DNA of 64,000 nt from Effrenium voratum. Its lineage: Eukaryota > Sar > Dinophyceae > Suessiales > Symbiodiniaceae. This document shows, in pieces, positions 36,399 through 46,341 of this stretch. A program made the position numbers and the translations under genes. How positions within the stretch are numbered: the first letter of the stretch is position 1; each line of letters begins with the position of its first letter. The stretch is taken from assembly GCA_963377175.1 (NCBI GenBank), contig CAUJNA010001241.1, positions 16,001 through 80,000 on the forward strand, in the 5' to 3' direction. Below the pieces are notes generated by a model that saw only the letters and a program-made list of their open reading frames with translations, searched no databases and was not told the origin of the DNA.

Positions 36399-39027
36399 TG
36401 GGATGCACGGATTTGGTCGCCATGCTATCCTCCCCTGCATCACCAATACGGTAAATTTTTTTGTGCTGCATGAGACGGGAGCTATCATCGCTGTCCCTGC
36501 GGATTTTGCGTAGCATATAGTGCAAACTTGATGGTGCATTGCACGCTCACCCTTTGTCTTGTGTGCAATGCTTGATGGCCAGGCCTGTGACGCCCGTCAC
36601 ACTTGCCTGGCCATAGCAACTCCGCTCGATGTCAGTGCGTGAGTAATTCGTTGCACGGCCTCTTTTTGCCTCTGTGCTCCGGGTGATGCCTGTGCACAAT
36701 TTTAATTTACTGCATGCTCGCATTTTGCTGGCCCTTGCTTGGCCCTTTTTGCCTTCTTCTTCTGTGTGTTGCTTTGCCAAATTTTTGGAACATTGCGCTC
36801 GTTGCTCCAGCCGTGTGGCCACGTGTGGGGGTTGACGATGCGCAAATGTGCCCCCTGCGGTCTGGAGCGCGCATGTTCCCATTTTTAATGTGCTCATGCT
36901 TCACAAGCCTAGCTCCTCGGTGTAGTCAGTGTCTTCTGGAACTATGTTCCAAGCTCTCTCTTTTAATTGCCGCGTTGGCTCGTCCCTTTCCGTTCTGATC
37001 GGCTGGGGAAAGGTTTTTCGTTTGGTTCCGTGTTGTGTTGCTTGTTGGTTCGTCGCGTTGTGTTTTCGGCCCTTTCCTTTGTTTGGCTCATTTCACCAGC
37101 ACTTTGTTCCTCTCGGTCTCACCCAAAAAAACTGCTGCATGTTGCTCAAAATTGGTTGTGGATCTTATTTGCTTCTTAGGAGCACCCTCTAGTGTCTGTG
37201 ATTGCTCGGGAAGGGCCGTGTAGTGCCGTGCCCCGTCGGTCTCGCGGCCCCTCCTTGCTACCAACCCCAAACCCTAACCGCACTGCCCTTGTCTTAGCGG
37301 ACGTGTGAACCACGGTGGCGCACGAACTGGATCCTTACCCCCGAAAAGAAAACTCTCTGAAGTGCACCCGTGTTGGAAATTTGATGCTGGGGCAGAAGGT
37401 CTAGTACCGTGCCCAGCCGGTCTCGCGGTCTCTCTCCTGCCAATTGCCTTGCACCCCAAACCCTTTCCGTTCGGCAGCTCGCCAATGCCTTTGCAATTGG
37501 ACCCTTGCAATGTCTGGAAAGCTCTTGGAACGTGCGCTCAGCCAGGTAAGCCTGAGTCCGTCTTGGGCTCATGGCCCCGGTTTTGCCTTTAATCGGCTCA
37601 TCCGTGTCTTGCTTGCACTGTGCCTCACCGAGCCACCATGGCAGGTTAGCCAGCCGCCTGGTGCTGGTCTCATCGCCATGCTCGCCTCCGCCATATGGTT
37701 ATTGCGATGTGATGCGCAATCAGAGAGACCGAGCGGGGCCCGACCAGCACTGTAGTCCTGCCACAGCATGTGACTACTGGCACGCGTTCCTGTTGGGAAA
37801 GCTGGGTAGGGGGTATCTTCCTGCAAACCCACTGCGAAAAGGGGAGCGCTGTGCCAGCTTGGCTCTGCGCTTTACTCAGTTTGCCTTGACAGAGCGCATT
37901 TGTGCTGTTCACATTGCTCACTGCCCTTCAGGCACCGCCATGGTTGGGCTGCCAGCCCTCTGCAGCTGCTTTGCGCGATGTGGGCCCCACTATGCATCTC
38001 CCTTATGACCTCTTTATCAAGGACATGCCTGCTGGGGGGGAATACCGTGTAGTACCTGTCCATTGCCCTGCACTCCAACCCTAGCTAAGGCCAACGGCCA
38101 GTGCCCCCACAATAATCTTGTGGCCTGGTCCGTTCATTACTCAGGAACTTGGAAAATGTGCCTGGCATGCCGGCCTTGTAGCCCCACATCCCGGGCTCAT
38201 CGTCCGATAACGCTGCCTTGCTCGCCTTTGCGTGTCATGCCTGATCCGGGCATATGTCTACTGCACACCTCCCTGGCGGATGTCCCAGCGCTCAGACACC
38301 CCACCGACCGGCTGCATTGCTCCCTGCAGTGTAGCATGTGGACCATGTGGTCTTGAGCTCCGCTCAGCCCATAGCGCCCTTCCTCGTGACGTGCGGCCCT
38401 GGCAGTTGGCCCTTGTGGTGTTGACCAATGTGTGAGCACTTCTGTGTCGCTGCTGGGCTGCCTCGCTGGCTACCTTGCCGCGATGTCCCTGCGGTTACAG
38501 GTGATGCCTGTGAGCCGGCTAATTCATGCATGCCTTTTGCTTGTCGCCTCGGTGGCATTTTTGCCCTAGTTCATGCACGTTCCTTGGCTAGTGTGTGCGG
38601 CCTTCAGTGTAGTCCCTTTGCATATGCTCCTCTGCGTGGCCATGTACGGGGGTAAACGATGCGCAAATGTGCCCCGGCAGAGTGTAGTGCGCCCCGCGAG
38701 TGAACCATATGGTCTGTGCTCCGCTCAGCCTCATGGTTCTCTTTCGCGCGTAGCCAGTGTATTTGGTGCCTACCTTTCCGCCCGTAATTAATTTCGACAT
38801 GCACTCCCGCGTGCTGGCGAAATCCCTTTCTGCTCTCGGTTTGTTTGTTCGCTGTCCTTTTTCGCTGTCTTCTCTGTGTGGTTTTGTTCGTTTGTTTGGC
38901 TCCTCTGAGGCCTGTCCTATTTCGCCGGCTTTTTCACGTGACGTCTCACCATCTGTTTCACCTCTCCTTCTTTGTGTATTTTAGCAGGTTTCGCGACCGA
39001 TGGCAATTGCCTCAAGGCGTGCGGGTG
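36399..39027 (+). other. 3' non-coding region of the retroelement, with internal diverged repeats
   Basis: No frame here looks protein-like. Diverged copies of short blocks occur. 36,813-36,860 resembles 38,635-38,680 (shared GATGCGCAAATGTGCCCC). 37,218-37,290 resembles 37,400-37,470 (shared CGGTCTCGCGG and CCAAACCCT). 38,330-38,400 resembles 38,686-38,750 (shared GCTCCGCTCAGCC). Two T/G/C-rich segments (36,960-37,110 and 38,815-38,960) also look alike. The region probably grew by duplication of the element's 3' tail. Confidence 0.5.
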
Positions 39028-39722
39028 AAAAAAAAAAAGAGGTTCGGCGCCACCTGCGTGGTAGCGTGCTTCCTTCCGTTGATTTGGTTCAAGATGTCAG
39101 GCAGCATGAGGTGCCACTGGCCCCGCCGGCCCGCTCCGGCTGCTATGCGACGCAACATGGCCTCCTTGATGGTGCGGATGGTGCGCTCCGCGAAGTAGGC
39201 GTGGCCCCTGGTCACCTGCTTCTCGATGTCCCAGAAATCCATCAGCTCCTTGAACTCCCTCTTGAACTCGGAGCCGTCGTCGGAGTACACGTTGGCCGGC
39301 ACGCCCAGGGCTTGGAACACCTTCTTCATGCCCGCCGCGGTGGTGCTCGCAAGACGATCCTTCAGCGGCTCCGCGGCCACTTTTTTGGTCAGCGCATCGA
39401 TGGCCACCAGCATGAAGGGGTAGGGCTTGCCCCCGAAGGCCTTCATGTCGGCCAGGTCCACCTGCAGCTGGCTCATGGGCTCCAGAGGCACGAAGCTGTT
39501 GTAGCCTCTCTGCGGCCGGTCCTGGTTCACCCGGAGGCCGTCCAGAAACGCCTTCACCTCCTCTCTGGAGATGCTGGGGTCGCGCGCCTGAGCCTGCTGC
39601 AGCGTCTGCGCTATGCTGCCGAAACCGGTGCGGGGATCCTCGTACAGCGAGCTCTGCAGCGCGGCGATGCTGCCACCTGTCCGTCCGTGGTGGCCAGGGC
39701 CGCGCCGTGGCCAGAGGCGCAA
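39012..39722 (-). pseudogene. GC-rich polinton-type integrase, C-terminus lost to retroelement insertion
   Basis: The minus-strand frame has the integrase N-terminal motif (LYEDPRTGFGS...TLQQAQARDPSISREEVKAFL). The DDE core is complete: QLQVDLADM, NVYSDDGSEFK and HAYFAERTIRTIKE. It aligns along its length with the integrase at 16,910-17,824. After HATTQVAPNL, the point corresponding to MTPLEA in the other protein, the frame enters the poly-T complement of the A11 tail and loses similarity. The SH3-like C-terminal domain is therefore missing, and the gene is broken. GC content is like the host, so this is an older or host-adapted PLV copy. Confidence 0.8.
39028..39038 (+). other. A11 tail at retroelement 3' end
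   Basis: Eleven A residues lie exactly where the minus-strand integrase reading frame loses similarity to its homologue, so they mark the junction of the inserted retroelement with older DNA. Confidence 0.65.
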
Positions 39723-39927
39723 TTGCCGGCGCCAGCGCGCTGCTGTCCAGCTTTGAGGCCAGCTCGGCGGTGACGTCCAGGGACTGGGTGTTCACCGCCA
39801 GGTCAGTTACTTGGGCGTAGGGCGTCAGAGCGAGGGCCAGCGGGTCTGCAGTGACGTGCGTGCCGTCAGTTACCTCTCCGTTGTCCAGGACCTCCGGGAT
39901 GTTGCCCGTGACAGGTCCTTCAAACAT
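39723..39927 (-). pseudogene. Fibre N-terminal fragment joined upstream of the integrase
   Basis: A minus-strand frame from the ATG at 39,925-39,927 reads MFEGPVTGNIPEVLDNGEV and on through TDLAVNTQSLDVTAELASKL to about 39,720, where the integrase frame takes over. Its style (short helical turns, repeated LAxxL and SKLD) resembles the N-terminus of the viral fibre at 5413 and the repeat regions of the plus-strand fibre remnants at 41,800-42,260. It is probably a piece of another fibre gene fused by rearrangement. The frame does not continue cleanly into the integrase. Confidence 0.45.
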
Positions 39928-40489
39928 GTTTTCTTAGGAGTAGTACTTGTAACGTAGGGGTGTTGTACTTTCGCAACACGCCCTCCCTTGAGTCGCTATG
40001 GGTCATTCGGGGTCTTCGTAGCGCTCGGTGGTATAATTATATATCATCTCGCAACAGCACCTACCAGTACGCGAAGTGAGTGAAATGTGGAATGACGCAG
40101 TGTTCGATGGCGTCGGACACTGGGCATGAAGCGAGGTCCTTCACTTATGATACCGTGGAATGACAAAGTGGTCGATGGTGTCGGACACCTTGGTCTCCTT
40201 CAATTCCGTGCTACCAGTGAATTGAGGGAAAGCATCCTTCAATTATGCTGAATTGACCGATGGCGTCGGTCAAAACGCTTGGGACACCTCGGCCTCATGA
40301 TGAATTGACCGGCGAAGCTATGTGTTGTGTGCATAGTTTTATAGGACACTTGTCTCAGCGGTTATGACCTGCGGGGCATTCATGAGCCAACCTTGCCCAT
40401 TCATGAACCAACCTTGCCCTTCCTGAGCCATTGATGAATCACCCGGTTCCATTATTGACTCAAACTTGCCAAGAACCGAGTCCTCTCGG
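39928..40489. repeat. Non-coding region with GTGGAATGAC...CGATGGCGTCGGACAC repeats
   Basis: Two similar blocks at about 40,087-40,120 and 40,154-40,188 begin GTGGAATGAC and end CGATGG[C/T]GTCGGACAC. A third core is at 40,258-40,269 inside TTGACCGATGGCGTCGGTCAA, which is itself palindromic. Two CATTCATGA.CCAACCTTGCCC blocks lie at 40,377-40,422. No gene is seen. Confidence 0.5.
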
Positions 40490-41200
40490 GAACTGGGGCG
40501 CTTTTGCGCACTTTTCGGCCCCAAAGAGAGCGGTGACGAAGCGGTGACGAAGCGGTGACAAACGGTGACATGCTCGGCGGGCTGGAATTCGCCGGTTTTC
40601 CGGGAAAAGCGGAATCCTGAGCAAAGTGGTCGTCTGGAGCCCGCTTTCGACCGAAAACGAGCGAAACTTGAGGCTCAGGCATCCCACTCGCCGTCCGACA
40701 CGGAAAAACGAACTCTTCGAAGCTGACCGATTTGAGCGCTTTTTGCACCAAAAACGGAGCCGGACGGGGCCGAAACCTCGGCGGGCTGCCGGGCTCCGAG
40801 CCAGGTCCTCGGCGGGCTGTCGGGCCGCGGAAAACCCTGCGACTCCGGAACTCGGGAACTGGGGCCGCTTTTGCGCACTTTTGCACCCAAAAAGCGAGCG
40901 GTGACAAAGCGGTGACAAGCGGTGACGAGCTCGGCGGGCTGGAATTTGCAGGCTTTTCCAGGCAGAAAACGGAATCCAGAGCATGTCTGGAGCCCGATTT
41001 CGACCGAAAAGGAGCGAATTTGGTGGCTCGGGCACCACATTTGACGCCTGACACGAAAAAACGCACTTTTCGGAGTTCGCCGTTTTCAGCGCTTTTTGCA
41101 CCAAAAACGGAGCGGCGACGAAGCGGTGACATCGCTGGTGACAAGTTCAGCTGGTTGAAAATTATGCAGTTTTGGAGCGTTTTTGGCCAAAAAATCCAAA
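40490..41200. repeat. Tandem array with CGGTGAC heptamers
   Basis: A long unit occurs twice (about 40,490-40,850 and 40,850-41,120) with a partial third. Each begins GAACTGGGG, then GCTTTTGCGCACTTTT, then several CGGTGAC(R)AAG repeats, then CTCGGCGGGCTGGAATT, and ends GCGCTTTTTGCACCAAAAACGGAGC. Long antisense frames across it are repeat artefacts. It separates the integrase remnant from the fibre remnants. Confidence 0.6.
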
Positions 41201-41221
41201 GAATTAGGTTACTATAGGCTG

Positions 41222-42260
41222 ATGTTCCTTACTACTACGGCCAACGCCGGGAACTTCACCACGGTGGGCGACGTGTCCACGGGGACATTGACGGCATCAG
41301 GCGCGGCGACCGCGGCAAGCTTCGCAGCCACCGGGACGGTCACGGGCGCCACGCTGACGATCACCGGGGCGGCCTCCGCGGGCCCGCTGGACTGCGAGCG
41401 CAACGTGACGAGCTCGGGCACGGTCTCCGCTCCGCAGCTCTTTGCGTCCAACACGCTCACCGTGACCAACACCTCCGACTTCTCGGACGATCTCTTCCTG
41501 ACGAAGAACTGGGCGGGCTGGAGCGCGGCCCGGAGCTGCGGCTGCTGGGCAACCAAAACGCGCAGGGTCTTCCTGGAGCGGGACGGTGGGACGCACCAGT
41601 GCGAGCTGATCATGATCAACGATGAGGCTCTGGTGCAGACGAAGAGCCTCTCGACGCAGCTGTCCTTGACCACGAACCAGAGGAACCCCGGCTGCCTCGT
41701 GATCGCGGGCAACACGGGCAACGTGGTCTGCAACACGAGCTTCACGAATTTGTCGGACAGCAGGGTGAAGACGGAGCTGGCCGAGGCCGATGTGGCAGAG
41801 CTCCAGCAGCTGTTCGACTCCGTGCGGCCTCAAGACGGTGGTGGACCAGCACTCCCTAGACATAGCGGCGAGGATCACGCCGCTGGAGGTCGACACCAAG
41901 GTGGCCAACGCTCTCCTGGGCGTCGTCACCGCCGCGCGCTGCGCCTCCATCTCGGGGCTGCAGGCCTCCAAGGCGGACGCCAGCGCCCTGACTGCTTACG
42001 CCCTGCTCTCGGAGGTGGACTCTAAGATAGCGGCGGCCCTCTTGGGCGCAGTCACCACGGCAACCCTGGACGCCGCCCTCCTCGGCAAGGCGGACGCAAG
42101 CGCGCTGGCCGCCCTGCTCTCCACGGTGGACGGCTTGGACACGCCGCTGGAGGTAGACACCAAGATAGCAAATGCCCTGCTGGGTCTCGCCACCGAGGCC
42201 TTCGTCGCAGCGCAGCTTGCTAGCCGGGACGCCAGCATCACGGCGCTCCAGGGGGCCTAG
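41222..42260 (+). pseudogene. GC-rich fibre gene remnant with S74-type start and coiled repeats
   Basis: The first part reads GNFTTVGDVSTGTLTASGAA, with repeated Gly/Thr/Ala strands, then TLTVTNTSDFSDDLFLTK. Near 41,745-41,815 FTNLSDSRVKTELAEADVAE matches the start of an S74 chaperone domain, like SDSRLKYDI in the AT-rich fibre. A frameshift at about 41,825 cuts it. The frame that follows has heptad-like units (LLGKADASALAALLS, LEVDTKIANALLG) to a TAG at 42,258-42,260. At least two shifts are needed. It is a broken paralogue of the AT-rich PLV fibre. Confidence 0.65.
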
Positions 42261-44315
42261 GCCGACGCGACGCTGCTGGCCTCATACGCCACGAACGCCG
42301 CGCTCTCGGCCAGCGAGACCACGCTCCAGAGCGCCCTCGACGCAATCCTCGCGGAGCTCGCCGCCCTGCAGCTTTCCGGCAGCGGCGGGGTTGTTAACGC
42401 GCCGGTCTGGGCGGGCTTCACTACTTGGGAGCTCGTTCGCGGAAGCAACGTCGTTCGCAACCTGCATCTGGAGGCTCCTCTCTCTGCTGCGCTGGCCAAC
42501 GGCGACGACACGCTGAGCATCACGGCCGACTGCTACTCCATCGCAGCGGCGGACGCGGCCCTCGCGGCTGCGCTGCTGGCCTACTACACCTCGGCGCAAG
42601 TGGACGCGCTGTTGGGAGACTACCGCACAGGGGCAGCGCAGGACGCGGAGACGACCAGCGCCATCTCGGCCGCGCTGCTGGCCTACTACACCTCGGCGCA
42701 AGTGGACGCGCTGTTGGGAGATTACCGCACGGCAAGCGCAGGACACGCAGACGCAGGCGGCCATCACGGGCGCGCTGCTGGCCTACGGACGGGCCCGGAC
42801 CAGGACGTGTTCACAACCAACCAAATCACCTCGGCGCTGGTGGCGTACCGCTCAGCCGCCAACCAGGACACGGCAACAGCCGCGCTGCTCAGCTACTACA
42901 CCATCGCGCAGGTGGACGGCCTCCTTGCCGGCAACCTCATCGTCACGGAGGCGGCCTCGGCCCTGCAAATAGCCGTGCGCTTTCCGGACGACGGAGGGGC
43001 CGACGAGGTGGTGGCCGCCATAGGAGAGCAGATCCACGGACGTCTCACTGTCAAACTGGACGGTTCGCCCCAGCAGCGGCTGCAGGCCACGCACACCGCG
43101 GGCGCAGTGAGCGTGGACGGCTACGCCCTGACCCTGGCGGTGAACCCCTGGAACATCGTGCGCACCTACAACTTGACGCCAGGCCGAGAGCTCCTCTTTG
43201 CCTGCCGGTACCGGCTCGGCACGGCCTCCAACTTCGTGGTGTACATGTCCGAGGCCGACAACGTCTACAACCCCCTGCACGGCAGCTTCGTGGGCGACCA
43301 GGGCGCCTGGAGCACGGCCAAGATGTACTTCACTGTGCTTCCAAACGGAGTTGCGAAGCTTCACTTCGGGGTGTTCCAGGCGCCGGGCCTGCCCAACCAG
43401 ACGGCTGGAACGGTGGACGTCTACGGCGTCCAGATCCTGGATGCAACCCTGGAGGCAGGCAACACGACGGAGGTCAAGGCAGACACGACGGCCTCAGCCC
43501 TGCTGCTGAAGCATGAGTTCCTCGACGGAGGCCGAGTCACGCTGGCCACCCTGGGCGAGGTGCTGCTGGAACCCACACTCGCCACATTAGGCAACTTCCT
43601 GGTGCGCTCCAACAGCCAGAGCTCCGTGCTCGGCCAGCTTCACAGTGGGAGGCTTCCAGCTGGAGGGCTATGCCATGACTCTGAGCGCCTTTGCCTGGAA
43701 CATTGTGCGCACCTACTTCGCCTACCGGTACCGGCTGGGCACGGCCTCCAACTTGGTGATGTACGTCAGCGCGGCCGACAACGACTACGTGGGCGTCACC
43801 GGCACCTTCCTCGGCACGGCCACGCAGGGTGTCTGGAGCACGGCGCGCCTGGACTTCTCGGTGCCACCAGGAGGAGTCGCAAAGTTGCACTTCGGAGCCT
43901 TCTTCGGAGGCTCGATCCCTGGGCTGGTGCAGCAGTCAGCGGGCACGCTGGAGCTGTACAGCATGCAGATCAGGGCCTCAGCCTTCGAGGGAGAGTCGGT
44001 CTCCGCGACGGACCTGCTGGCGGACTCGCTGGCCCTCACGGGCTCGGCCACGCTGGACGGGCTCACCGCGCAGGGCAACGTGGGCTGCGACCAGCTGCTG
44101 TGCAACGACGTGAACTGCACAGACGTGTTCACGACGGGCGTGGACGCCTCGGGCGCAGTCTCCTGCGCTGCGCTCACTGCCACACCGTCGCCGGAGCTAC
44201 GCTGTCGTCCACAGGCGCCGTGTCAGGCAGCTCGCTGAGCATCACCGGCGCGGCCAGCGTGGGCCTGCTGAGCTCGGCCACCGGAATCACCGGCAGCACA
44301 CTCACCATCAACAAC
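42261..44315 (+). pseudogene. Second fibre remnant with duplicated beta-sandwich-like domain
   Basis: Repeats of YYTSAQVDALLGDYRT (about 42,580-42,740) form a shaft. A domain of about 115 residues occurs twice: 43,110-43,450 (GYALTLAVNPWNIVRTYNL...) and 43,660-43,990 (GYAMTLSAFAWNIVRTYF...). Both share YRLGTASN, W-S-T-A and GVAKLHFG. The domain is beta-rich and may bind carbohydrate or a receptor; this is inference. Frame changes occur near 42,740 and 43,640. The copies suggest duplication within a fibre gene before decay. Confidence 0.6.
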
Positions 44316-44662
44316 ACGGCCGGGAACTTCACCACGGTGGGCGACGTGTCCACGGGGACATTGACGGCCTCTCACCGGGGCGGTCACGCCACGCTGACGA
44401 TCACCGGGGCGGCCTCCGCGGGCCCGCTGGACTGCGAGAGCCTGGACTGCACCTTCACGGCCACGAGCGGTGGAGTGTCGACGGGCAGCGTGGTCTGCGG
44501 CGACGTGACGAGCTCGGGCACGGTCTCCGCTTTGCGTCCAACACGCTCACCGTGACCAACACCTCCGACTTCTCGGACGATCTCTTCCTGACGAAGAGCT
44601 GGGCGGGCTGGAGCAAGCTGCAGATTTCCAACAACAGCGCGGCCTCCGGCCCGGAGCTGCCA
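44316..44662 (+). pseudogene. Third fibre fragment, copy of 41,245-41,525
   Basis: 44,320-44,370 repeats 41,248-41,298 almost exactly (AACTTCACCACGGTGGGCGA and on). 44,538-44,613 repeats 41,450-41,523 (CACCGTGACCAACACCTCCG and on). A direct duplication of about 3.1 kb offset is implied. The fragment ends at about 44,662, where the sequence changes to a Pro/Gln-rich host-type exon in the same open frame. Confidence 0.6.
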
Positions 44663-46341
44663 ACACAGGTTGAAGCGCAGCCCCAGCCCACGCAGGTTGC
44701 TTTGCCATCGCAGCCAGCAGTGCCGCCAATTGCCCCATCCCAGCAGACAATGGTTGAGCTGGCCGTTGCTACCCCTCACCAGCAGCCATTGCATCCGTTG
44801 CCCTCCCAGCAACCAGCAGTCAAGGCAGAGCCCTCGCAGAACCCTGCCCCAGCCCCACCAGTGCAGTTGGCTCCAGATTTGTCCTCGCAGGCAACTGCCT
44901 CGACAAGCTTGGCTCTGCAGTCAACAGGATTGCCTGCCCAACAGACAATTGCCCCAGGCAGCACACCCATGGTGCAGCAGCAAGCACCATCGCCCGCTAC
45001 TCAAGTGGAGCCAGCAACTACTGCCAGCCCGAACCCCGCGCCATCAGATCTCCCTGTAAAGGGAATTTTGAAGGTCGCACCTGGACAGCCCGTGGGCTCC
45101 ACTGCATCCAGTGGGCCAAACAGCAGCACACATCCAAAAGAGTATGCTGCCTTCAGGCGTGTTGCCAAAGGAAAGATGTACGGGCAAGTTGATGAGCTCA
45201 AGAGGGCTTGGGAGCTTCTTGGCTTGGCAATTCATGTTTTTGTTTACTCAGAGTCTTTGCATGATGTGTTTGTTCTGAACTGCGTTGGTTGCAGTTCAGG
45301 CGTGGTGGAGATGAACGGCTGGCAGCTTTCCAGAAGTATGTGCTGGCGGAAGGTGGTTTCTAAATTGTACTTCAAAAGTGCACCGTTTCTCTGTAGGAGA
45401 CCCATTGGCAGTGGAGACCGTGCTGCGGTTTCGCAAGATGCAGGAAGTCTCTGACACGGACAGAGGCCTTTCTAATAAGTGTGTGAGTACATTCGTGCTG
45501 ACTGAGTGTGTCAGGTCACTACATCGTGTGGGACGCGGTGGTGTCGAAGCACAGCGGCGACACCTGCGCAGCAGGGCGATTTGCGCAAAAGCGGCGGGAC
45601 CAGCACCTGCGGAACACTGGTGCCGAAACGTTCCTCTGGTACTCTGAGCAGGAGCGTCAGGTGGTCACGAAAAGGATCGATGAAGTAGCGGCAGAGTTGG
45701 GTGCTGACCCAGGTACGGCCATGGCACTGATGGGCCACTTCGGGGCGCACGCTGTGGCAAGTCAGAGCGCGGGTGCACCCTTGCGTGTTTTGGACCCACC
45801 AGGCAGCACTCCATCCCCAAAGCCGAAGGCAGAAGCAAAGAAGAAGCAGCGTAAGGAGAAGCAAGCTGGCTCGGAGATGGAACTCCACTTGCCTGAGAAT
45901 GGAGAGCTGGCCTTGTTCATCCCGGCCTGGATCCAGAGTGCAACCGCTGCGCAAGGGCAATGTGCTCAGCTAGTGGCACAGCTGCTTGGCTTTTGACTTT
46001 TGCGTGGTGTGTGTGTGGCTGCTGATTGAATGGCTTGGACATGCGGGTTGAGCCCATGGATTATTTGAATGTGCGGCTGTGTGTACTTCAGGCTTGAGCA
46101 ATTTGAATCGCAAGAAGCCTTGGCGCAGCTGATCAGCACAGCTGGTGATGGGCTTGCCCGAATGCGCCGTGAACTTCTGAGCTTGTCCGACCCAAGCCCT
46201 GCAGATGCGCAGGCAGTGTTGCATCGTGGGTCCGGGTTTGTTGAAGGCTATAAGAAGCACACCCGCACCGCCCAGACACTAATTGCTACTGCCAAACCAA
46301 AGGGTAAGGCGCATCCAAAGGCAAAGGGCGCCAATAAGTGA
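44663..46341 (+). CDS. Host-type multi-exon gene A, unknown function
   Basis: Five exons can be joined in frame: 44,663-45,213, 45,300-45,352, 45,397-45,468, 45,515-45,983 and 46,092-46,341 (stop TGA). Three introns begin with GC and one with GT; all end with AG. Exon 1 starts after an AG and encodes a long Pro/Gln/Ala-rich region, then EYAAFRRVAKGKMYGQVDEL. Joined exons then read on through GGDERLAAFQKYVLAEGD, and later exons give HYIVWDAVVSKHSGDT and a Lys-rich linker before LEQFESQEALAQLIS. I do not recognise a known family; a glutamine-rich N-terminus with a compact repeat-like body resembles proteins I associate with dinoflagellate genomes. The first exon is in frame with the upstream viral fibre fragment. 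The splice calls are by eye. Confidence 0.5.

Larger units (their letters stand above)
19405..39038 (+). mobile_element. Giant non-LTR retroelement (about 19.6 kb)
   Basis: All long frames from 19,461 to 36,398 lie on the plus strand in a continuous series. They include an APE-type endonuclease, reverse transcriptase and RNase H, which define a LINE-type element. Further domains follow: a DNA-polymerase-like domain, an esterase-like domain, an SF1 helicase and an RNA 2'-phosphotransferase-like domain. A 2.6 kb non-coding 3' region ends in an A11 run at 39,028-39,038 that abuts a broken integrase gene, as expected at a LINE 3' end. The 5' limit is uncertain because it meets the viral DNA. That all ORFs belong to one element is an inference from strand, order and lack of other boundaries. 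Confidence 0.65.

Noticed and set aside
37265..37285. CCAAACCCTAACC as telomere-like repeat
   Set aside because: Only one imperfect unit; no array.
39000..39773. Long plus-strand frame opposite the integrase
   Set aside because: It is the antisense shadow of the minus-strand integrase, which has the DDE motifs.
40452..41144. Long minus-strand frames at the CGGTGAC array
   Set aside because: They follow the tandem repeat and have low-complexity composition without protein features.
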